5,597 bases of DNA from DHVE2 group archaeon. GTDB taxonomy: Archaea > Thermoplasmatota > Thermoplasmata > Thermoplasmatales > Aciduliprofundaceae. Both the position numbers and the translations under genes were made by a program. Shown piece after piece: positions 1 through 3,557 of this stretch. The notes below the pieces were generated by a model that was not told the DNA's origin, did not search any database, and saw nothing but the letters and a program-made list of their open reading frames with translations. Position 1 is the stretch's first letter, and each line of letters begins with the position of its first letter. The stretch is from contig WAOY01000219.1 in the NCBI GenBank assembly GCA_015520985.1, forward strand, positions 1 to 5,597, given 5' to 3'.

Positions 1-49
1 CTCCTGCGACGGATTCCACGGGGGCTTCGCGGGCCGTGGAAAATAGCAT
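1..49 (-). CDS. Possible N-terminal fragment of a divergent gene running off the left edge
   Basis: Reading leftward from an ATG at 49-47, the minus strand is open to the window edge: 16 codons beginning MLFSTAREAPVESVAG, with codon third positions like those of the neighbours. A TATA-like element read in this direction (about 83-76, ATTTAAAC) ends 27 nt before the ATG, close to the leaderless spacing of other genes here. The fragment is too short to assign a family or function. The alternative is that this stretch is a structured RNA, because it also forms nested inverted repeats. Plus-strand frames here can also be read as the tail of an upstream gene, for example one ending TAG at 44-46, so the assignment is tentative. 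Confidence 0.35.
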   Translation of the reverse strand, partial: MLFSTAREAPVESVAG

Positions 50-57
50 AGCAGGAG
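1..57. repeat. Nested perfect inverted repeats, potential RNA hairpin
   Basis: CTCCTGC at 1-7 is complementary to GCAGGAG at 51-57. Nested inside, TTCCACGG at 14-21 is complementary to CCGTGGAA at 34-41. The folded form has a 7-bp basal stem, an asymmetric internal loop (6 nt and 9 nt), an 8-bp upper stem and a 12-nt apical loop. Read from the minus strand the apex contains GCGAAGC, a stable mini-hairpin sequence. I recognise no RNA family. The overall shape resembles a one-hairpin guide RNA, but no kink-turn is visible in the loop. It may simply be structure within a coding start or the end of an upstream element. Confidence 0.4.
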
Positions 58-73
58 ACCAAGGCACCGGGAT

Positions 74-84
74 AAGTTTAAATC
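74..84 (+). promoter_or_regulatory. TATA box for the secreted-protein gene, possibly shared with a divergent gene
   Basis: AAGTTTAAATC contains the palindrome TTTAAA (77-82). It ends 22-23 nt before the ATG at 107, which places transcription start essentially at the start codon. The purine-rich GGGATAAG just upstream could act as the BRE. Because the core is self-complementary, it could also direct transcription leftward toward the ATG at 49. Confidence 0.6.
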
Positions 85-106
85 CGAGAATCCCCTACTT
101 TTCCAT

Positions 107-598
107 ATGGTGCGGGAAGATGCTCTGGTGATGTCAAAAGGTGCTTTGATAATCCTTGTTGTACTTGTGGCACTCCTGGGCATTATCGCAGGTGTTGTCC
201 TGTCTTCTTATCTTAATGCGCAGCAGAGCGGTAGCGGGGGCGAGGGGGAGATGGGCCCGTACATTGCGTCGTGGCGCATCTACGTGGACGGCGAGGAGAC
301 GAAGATCATTCACGCAAGTACCCTTGGGGATGGGCGCGCGGTCTGGAGCGGCGAGATAAAAATAGCGGTGTACGACCAGTCTTTACAGCCCCTCGCAGGT
401 GTTTCCATAGTGCTGGATGGCTGCGGTATAAGCTACGCGGCGAGTACGGATTCCAACGGCACCGCCACCATTTACGCGGAGAACGTCACGCTCCAGAGCG
501 GTATGCAAACGGGAGAAATCCATGTCACCCTCACTTACGTTCTGGGGGACGGTACCACTCAGATAATGAACGATTCCCTCACGGTGGTGCGGGAGTAG
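107..598 (+). CDS. Membrane-anchored secreted protein with pilin-like N-terminus and beta-sandwich ectodomain
   Basis: A 163-residue protein of unknown function. Residues 1-12 form a short leader containing R3 and K11. Residues 13-35 are a single strongly hydrophobic segment, followed by a flexible Gly/Ser linker (about 41-48). Residues 50-163 look like one extracellular Ig-like or carboxypeptidase-regulatory-like domain, with alternating beta-strand patterns and a typical turn around PLAGVSIVLDG (95-105) and TDSNGTATI (114-122). Three N-glycosylation sequons are present (N117, N126, N155) and a single cysteine (C106). K11-G12-A13-L14 fits the class III (archaeal type IV pilin) prepilin-peptidase pattern, so the hydrophobic segment may be a pilin helix rather than a simple anchor. 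The ATG at 107 was chosen because the TATA box places transcription start there. M9 (131) is the alternative and has no convincing ribosome binding site. A surface location is well supported; the role is not known. Confidence 0.8.
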   Translation: MVREDALVMSKGALIILVVLVALLGIIAGVVLSSYLNAQQSGSGGEGEMGPYIASWRIYVDGEETKIIHASTLGDGRAVWSGEIKIAVYDQSLQPLAGVSIVLDGCGISYAASTDSNGTATIYAENVTLQSGMQTGEIHVTLTYVLGDGTTQIMNDSLTVVRE

Positions 599-604
599 GC
601 ACCA

Positions 605-617
605 AAAATCTTTTATG
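605..617 (+). promoter_or_regulatory. TATA-like box for the acyP operon
   Basis: AAAATCTTTTATG lies in the 41-bp gap after the secreted-protein gene. Its TTTTAT core ends about 22-23 nt before the acyP ATG at 640, giving a leaderless transcript. No Shine-Dalgarno sequence precedes that ATG. Confidence 0.55.
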
Positions 618-639
618 AATTTCGCCCATATTCTGCACC

Positions 640-915
640 ATGGAGAAGGTGAAGGCGCACGTATTCTTCTCCGGCCGTGTGCAGGGTGTGTTTTTCCGAG
701 CGTTCACAGAGGAGCACGCGAGGAAATTGGGCGTGAAGGGATGGGTTCGCAACCTCCCGGATGGCAGGGTTGAGGCGGTCTTCGAAGGTCCCCGTGACAA
801 GGTGGAGAGGCTTATATATCTCTGCCGCTACGAGCACCCCCACGCTCGCGTGGAGGATGTAGAAATTGAATACGGGGAGCCTGAGGGATACGAGGACTTT
901 CGCATAATCTACTGA
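640..915 (+). CDS. acyP: Acylphosphatase
   Basis: Acylphosphatase (EC 3.6.1.7) hydrolyses carboxyl-phosphate bonds in acyl phosphates such as acetyl phosphate or 1,3-bisphosphoglycerate; it is a small soluble cytoplasmic enzyme. The 91-residue length is typical of the family. The signature phosphate-binding loop GRVQGVFFR occupies residues 12-20, with the catalytic Arg at R20. The second signature, GWVRNLPDGRVEA (34-46), supplies the catalytic Asn N38. The C-terminus ends with the usual FRI strand motif. The start is set by the TATA box about 27 nt upstream (leaderless). The downstream SAM hydrolase begins 9 bp after the stop, so the two are almost certainly co-transcribed. No functional link between the two enzymes is known to me. 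All catalytic residues are present and identification is firm. Confidence 0.97.
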   Translation: MEKVKAHVFFSGRVQGVFFRAFTEEHARKLGVKGWVRNLPDGRVEAVFEGPRDKVERLIYLCRYEHPHARVEDVEIEYGEPEGYEDFRIIY

Positions 916-919
916 GGTG
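914..919 (+). promoter_or_regulatory. Shine-Dalgarno site for the SAM hydrolase gene
   Basis: GAGGTG overlaps the TGA stop of acyP and sits 5 nt before the ATG at 925. It is a strong match to an archaeal anti-Shine-Dalgarno sequence. This internal operon gene uses a leadered start, in contrast to the leaderless first genes around it. Confidence 0.75.
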
Positions 920-924
920 CTCCC

Positions 925-1659
925 ATGATAACCGTGACCACCGATTTCGGCTACCAGGATCATTACGTTGGCGTCATGAAGGGCGTGATTCTCGGGATAA
1001 ACCCCCGTGCAACAATCGTGGACGTAACCCACGGGGTCAGGCGGCACGACGTCAGGCATGCATCCTACGTGCTCCGGGCCATCCTTGATTATTTCCCTGA
1101 AGGAACCGTGCACCTTTTCGTGGTGGACCCCGGTGTAGGCACCGATCGCAGGGGGATCGTGGCGGAACTCGATCGCGGTTTCTTCGTGGGTCCTGACAAC
1201 GGCATACTAACCCTGGTGAAGTCCAGAGTTAAGCGGGTTTACCTCATAACCCTCCAGGCGGGGAACCCCACGTTTCATGGGCGGGACATATTCGCCCCCA
1301 CGGCGGCCAGGGTGGATATGGGGGACTTCAGCCACCTGGAGAGGATAGACGACTTCCTCGCTTACGATGTTCTTGAGCCGCAGAGGGACGGTGATATTAT
1401 CCGTGCAGAGATCCTGCACGTGGATCACTTCGGAAACGTAATAACCAACATTCCGCGTGATATGGTGAATTCTGTGCAATACGTGGAGCTCCACGGTATG
1501 AAAATCCGCAGGGTCCGCACCTACGGCGAGGCGGAAGTGGGTGAACTGATTACTTTGGTGAACAGCGAGGATCTCCTTGAATTTGCGGTGAACCAGGGCT
1601 CCGCGGAGAAAAGGCTCAACCTGATGCCCGGGGACAGGATCGAGATAAAAATTGGGTGA
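925..1659 (+). CDS. S-adenosyl-L-methionine hydrolase (adenosine-forming), DUF62 / SAM hydroxide adenosyltransferase family
   Basis: This family uses an activated water or hydroxide to split SAM into adenosine and L-methionine. It is related to the bacterial fluorinase and chlorinase but is hydrolytic. The 244-residue protein shows the N-terminal TTDFGYQD motif (5-12), VDVTHGV (32-38), VVDPGVGTDRR (66-76), VGPDNG (88-93) and FHGRDIFAP (117-125). The Asp-Arg-His triad described for the archaeal hydrolases corresponds to D68, R75 and H118. The C-terminal beta domain carries the DHFGN motif (167-171) and TN at 174-175. Its length is well below that of fluorinases (about 300 residues), and nothing suggests halogenation. 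It is second in the acyP operon, with a Shine-Dalgarno site overlapping the acyP stop. The physiological role may be SAM turnover or salvage. It ends 1 bp from a convergent gene. Confidence 0.95.
   Translation: MITVTTDFGYQDHYVGVMKGVILGINPRATIVDVTHGVRRHDVRHASYVLRAILDYFPEGTVHLFVVDPGVGTDRRGIVAELDRGFFVGPDNGILTLVKSRVKRVYLITLQAGNPTFHGRDIFAPTAARVDMGDFSHLERIDDFLAYDVLEPQRDGDIIRAEILHVDHFGNVITNIPRDMVNSVQYVELHGMKIRRVRTYGEAEVGELITLVNSEDLLEFAVNQGSAEKRLNLMPGDRIEIKIG
1647..1651 (-). terminator. Candidate oligo-T terminator of the coiled-coil gene
   Basis: Read on the minus strand this is TTTTT, starting 10 nt after the coiled-coil stop codon (AATTTTTATC context). Archaeal termination often uses short T tracts without a hairpin. 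The tract lies inside the last codons of the convergent SAM hydrolase gene. A run of five Ts is weak evidence on its own. Confidence 0.35.
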
Positions 1660-1660
1660 A

Positions 1661-2284
1661 TTACTTGGTCCCCTCTTTTTCCAGCATCTCAGCAGTCTTA
1701 AGGTATGTGCTGGCCTGCTCCTCGTAGGTCTTGCTCTTCTGGAAGTGCTCCGCCGCCTTGGCCTTGTGCTTTGCCATCTTGTGCACGATCTCCGCTTCCT
1801 TCTGCTTCAGCGCCGTTATCTTCGCCTCTATGGCCGACATCTTCGTCTGCAGGCTCGCTATCTTTGCGCGGAGCTTCTCCTGCTTTTTGAGGTTCCCGGA
1901 GGCGCGGATCTTCTCCTGTATCGCAGCGACCTTGTCCTTCAACTGCCTGAGTTTCTTCTTCTCCTCCGCCTCCTTCTGCTTGTACTTCGCCTTCTCCGCC
2001 TGGTACTTGGCGACCTTCTGCATCTCCTCCTTGTACTTCTGCTTGTAAGTGGCCGCCTTTCTCTTGTATTCAGCCGCCTTCTTCCTGAGTTTGGCGGCCT
2101 CGCGCAGCTTCTGCAGCCTCTCCTTCTCCTGCAGCGCCTCCGCGCCCGTCTTTGCCTGTATCTCCTCGTAGCCCACCTTCCTCTCCTGCTCGCTGTCAAA
2201 AAGTTCCACGGGCTCGGCTTTCTCCTTCTTCATCTCCTTTTTGGGCGCGGGCTGAGAAGACCCCTTCTTTTTATCGGTCATCAT
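1661..2284 (-). CDS. Lysine-rich coiled-coil protein of unknown function
   Basis: A 207-residue protein I do not recognise. Residues 1-27 are a low-complexity, Lys/Pro/Ser-rich, probably disordered tail. From about residue 35 to the end it is almost continuously helical with heptad character: Ala, Leu, Ile, Tyr or Met at core positions and Lys/Glu/Gln outside. Lysine is 49 of 207 residues; Lys+Arg (57) outnumber Asp+Glu (33), so it is strongly basic. There is no Cys and no Trp. A Ser-Gly-Asn break at 129-131 divides two long helices (about 50-127 and 132-200), which could fold back as an antiparallel hairpin. No signal peptide or membrane segment is present, so it should be cytoplasmic. It has its own TATA box. 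M1 (2284-2282) and M2 (2281-2279) are adjacent, preceded by GGTGGT. Possible roles are nucleoid or RNA-associated scaffold or a filament-forming protein, but neither is shown. The opposite strand is also open throughout, which is a compositional shadow. Confidence 0.85.
   Translation of the reverse strand: MMTDKKKGSSQPAPKKEMKKEKAEPVELFDSEQERKVGYEEIQAKTGAEALQEKERLQKLREAAKLRKKAAEYKRKAATYKQKYKEEMQKVAKYQAEKAKYKQKEAEEKKKLRQLKDKVAAIQEKIRASGNLKKQEKLRAKIASLQTKMSAIEAKITALKQKEAEIVHKMAKHKAKAAEHFQKSKTYEEQASTYLKTAEMLEKEGTK
1676..1680 (+). terminator. Candidate oligo-T terminator of the acyP-SAM hydrolase operon
   Basis: TTTTT within CCTCTTTTTCC begins 17 nt after the SAM hydrolase stop. It lies inside the 3' end of the convergent coiled-coil gene and mirrors the T tract serving that gene. 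Support is only positional. Confidence 0.35.
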
Positions 2285-2310
2285 ACCACCGCGTAGATAT
2301 GATTCTCCGC

Positions 2311-2323
2311 CTTTATAAATATT
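2311..2323 (-). promoter_or_regulatory. TATA box for the coiled-coil gene
   Basis: On the minus strand the sequence is AATATTTATAAAG, in the 54-bp gap between the nucleotidyltransferase stop (2339) and the coiled-coil ATG (2284). It ends 27 nt before that ATG, predicting a leader of only about 5 nt. The coiled-coil gene is therefore likely transcribed independently of the nucleotidyltransferase upstream. Confidence 0.65.
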
Positions 2324-2338
2324 GTGGTAATTTTTCGC

Positions 2339-3058
2339 TCAGCGGAACCTCAGGAAGGCGTCGCGGTACTCGTCCAGGTTCCCTATGTCCTTCCACAGGC
2401 CTCCGAAGGGATGCGCGTACACCTCGTAATTTTCGGAGAGCCATGCGAGGAAATGTCCCGGGCTGTCTCTGTTCCCCTCGCCGCTCAGGTACTCCTCCAG
2501 AAGTTTCTTAGTTCCCCTGGGGAAGAGGTATATGGCCGTGCTCACCAGCGTGGACTCGGGGTTCTCCGGTTTCTCCTGCATCCTCACCACCCTATTTTCT
2601 TCGTTGATCTTCACCACCCCGTACCTCTTGGCCTTCTCAAGATCACCGACGTCGTAGACCGCGAGCACCGGCTTCTGGACCCGCTTGAAGAGGGAGTACA
2701 TTTCCCCCAGGGAGAAGTCGAACACGTTGTCCCCGGCAGCTATGATGTAGTCGTCATCTCCGAGAATGTCCAGGGCGTAGTTTATCCCCGCAATCGCGCC
2801 GAACTTCTCCTCCTCCCCGTGGGTTGGCTCTATTATCATCTCCACCTCCTCCGGCCTGCACCTGGCCCAGTACCTGAACTGCTTCTCGTAGTAACTGTTC
2901 GTGGACACTGCGATCTTCTCCACGGGCAGAGCCTTTACCCTGTCCAGCACCCAGTCTATAACGAGCCTATCGCCGAGGGGGAGCAGGGGCTTTGCGACGA
3001 AGTCAGTAATGGGTGCGAGCCTTCTTGCGTAGCCTCCCGCCAGTATTAGCGCCTTCAT
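2339..3058 (-). CDS. Sugar-1-phosphate nucleotidyltransferase (RmlA/glucose-1-phosphate thymidylyltransferase-like)
   Basis: A 239-residue member of the NTP_transferase family, which joins an NTP to a sugar 1-phosphate to make an activated NDP-sugar and pyrophosphate, for glycan or cell-surface synthesis. The N-terminal nucleotide-binding loop is LAGGYARRLAPIT (6-18), followed by the conserved KPLLPLGD (23-30). The metal-binding Asp lies in AAGDN (107-111, D110). EKP (162-164) and WKDIGN (222-227) match the sugar-binding and C-terminal motifs of RmlA-type enzymes. The protein stops after the catalytic fold, with no left-handed beta-helix acyltransferase domain. NTP and sugar specificity cannot be read safely from the sequence; dTTP/glucose-1-phosphate is the nearest analogy. 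The ATG at 3058 is set by a TATA box ending 22 nt upstream, giving a leaderless mRNA. It is divergent from the RHH-ATPase pair, which may share control. No other sugar genes are visible nearby. Confidence 0.9.
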   Translation of the reverse strand: MKALILAGGYARRLAPITDFVAKPLLPLGDRLVIDWVLDRVKALPVEKIAVSTNSYYEKQFRYWARCRPEEVEMIIEPTHGEEEKFGAIAGINYALDILGDDDYIIAAGDNVFDFSLGEMYSLFKRVQKPVLAVYDVGDLEKAKRYGVVKINEENRVVRMQEKPENPESTLVSTAIYLFPRGTKKLLEEYLSGEGNRDSPGHFLAWLSENYEVYAHPFGGLWKDIGNLDEYRDAFLRFR

Positions 3059-3061
3059 GCG

Positions 3062-3072
3062 AGGTAAATTCC
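3062..3072 (+). repeat. Copy 1 of an 11-bp near-repeat in the divergent promoter region (possible operator)
   Basis: AGGTAAATTCC lies between the nucleotidyltransferase TATA box and its start codon. It matches 9 of 11 positions of a second copy at 3115-3125 (AGGGAAATTCT). Its place downstream of the TATA box suits a repressor site. The assignment as an operator is inference. Confidence 0.35.
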
Positions 3073-3079
3073 AGAGGAC

Positions 3080-3090
3080 GTATATATACT
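3080..3090 (-). promoter_or_regulatory. TATA box for the nucleotidyltransferase gene
   Basis: The minus strand reads AGTATATATAC, the clearest TATA element of the window. Its last base (3080) is 22 nt before the ATG at 3058, predicting a leaderless transcript. CTAAG immediately upstream on the minus strand may act as the BRE. Confidence 0.75.
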
Positions 3091-3114
3091 TAGTCCGCCC
3101 ACCCGGGAAGGTTC

Positions 3115-3125
3115 AGGGAAATTCT
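3115..3125 (+). repeat. Copy 2 of the 11-bp near-repeat (possible operator) upstream of the RHH gene
   Basis: AGGGAAATTCT abuts and slightly overlaps the RHH-gene TATA box (3125-3132), where it would also cover the BRE. It contains the dyad GAA-A-TTC (3118-3124). GGGAA also recurs at 3105-3109, 11 bp away (one helical turn). A factor binding here could block or recruit TFB/TBP. Evidence is the repeat itself and its placement only. Confidence 0.35.
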
Positions 3126-3132
3126 TAAATAC
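3125..3132 (+). promoter_or_regulatory. TATA box for the RHH-ATPase operon
   Basis: TTAAATAC closely resembles the aspS element TTTAATAC in this same window. It ends 21 nt before the GTG at 3153, predicting transcription start at or within a base of that codon. A run of seven Ts (3146-3152) lies between it and the start. Confidence 0.65.
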
Positions 3133-3152
3133 AAGCAGCCCGTTATTTTTTT

Positions 3153-3557
3153 GTGGGAAACAGCGAGGACAAAATGGTTCGGGTTCCCAAGGATATGTAC
3201 GACGCGATAGGTGAGCTGATAAAGAAGTACCCGCAGTACGGGTGGAAGGGGCCATCCGAGTTTGTGAGGGACGCCATCAGGAGGTACGTGGAGGAGCTTC
3301 ACCGCAGGGAGATACTTCTCAAGAGGGCCATGAAGGTCATGCCCGGGAGGGTGCGGGAGATCCTCTCCAAGTTCATGGGCCCGGCGGAGGCGGAGGAGGC
3401 GTACGCGAGGATCATGGAGATCCACGAGGATGACCCGGAGGAGTACGTGGCTAAGGTGGTTGAAATACTGAAGGACTACGTGGGCGAGAAACTGGCGGAT
3501 ATAATCGCCAGGAGGATAGTGGAGGAGAGGCTGAATGAAGGTGAGCACGGGGATTAG
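3153..3557 (+). CDS. Ribbon-helix-helix (CopG/MetJ-Arc type) DNA-binding protein with extra C-terminal domain
   Basis: A 134-residue probable transcription regulator. Residues about 8-51 fit the RHH pattern: a short basic strand (MVRVP, 8-12), helix A (KDMYDAIGELIKKYP), a turn with G-P-S-E (43-46), and helix B (FVRDAIRRYVEEL). Residues about 58-134 are a second, all-helical region unfamiliar to me, rich in Glu, Arg, Val and Ile; it could be a ligand- or partner-binding domain. Start choice is uncertain. The GTG at 3153 coincides with the transcription start expected from the TATA box, as for the other leaderless genes. An ATG at 3174, preceded by GAGG (3165-3168) with 5-nt spacing, would give a 127-residue form starting right at the RHH strand. 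Its last 23 bases overlap the ATPase gene, implying translational coupling and a shared function. Autoregulation through the adjacent divergent promoter region is plausible. Confidence 0.85.
   Translation: MGNSEDKMVRVPKDMYDAIGELIKKYPQYGWKGPSEFVRDAIRRYVEELHRREILLKRAMKVMPGRVREILSKFMGPAEAEEAYARIMEIHEDDPEEYVAKVVEILKDYVGEKLADIIARRIVEERLNEGEHGD

Noticed and set aside
8..58. H/ACA guide RNA
   Set aside because: The spacing is suggestive, but there is no kink-turn or kink-loop in the upper stem, the box is ACC rather than ACA, and I could not match the pocket sequences to rRNA; kept only as an unexplained inverted repeat.
51..61. GCAGGAG followed by ACCA resembling a tRNA acceptor end with CCA
   Set aside because: No T-arm (GGTTC-type loop) precedes it, and the interval to the complementary 5' strand is only 57 nt, too short and wrongly structured for a tRNA.
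1939..2199. Arg-rich 86-codon frame on the minus strand inside the coiled-coil gene
   Set aside because: It is a frameshifted reading of the same lysine-rich repeats; near-pure Arg/Ser composition is an artefact.
1652..2296. Long plus-strand open frame of 214 codons, leucine-rich, opposite the coiled-coil gene
   Set aside because: Its Leu-rich make-up is what the complement of Lys/Glu-rich codons produces (CTT/CTC opposite AAG/GAG). It starts inside the SAM hydrolase 3' end, has no promoter, and has no domain pattern.
2324..3049. 241-codon plus-strand open frame opposite the nucleotidyltransferase
   Set aside because: The minus strand carries all the nucleotidyltransferase motifs and a strong TATA box; the plus frame shows no motif and no promoter.
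3146..3152. T7 run as a terminator
   Set aside because: No gene ends just upstream on the plus strand; it lies between the TATA box and the start of the RHH gene and is better read as initially melted promoter DNA.
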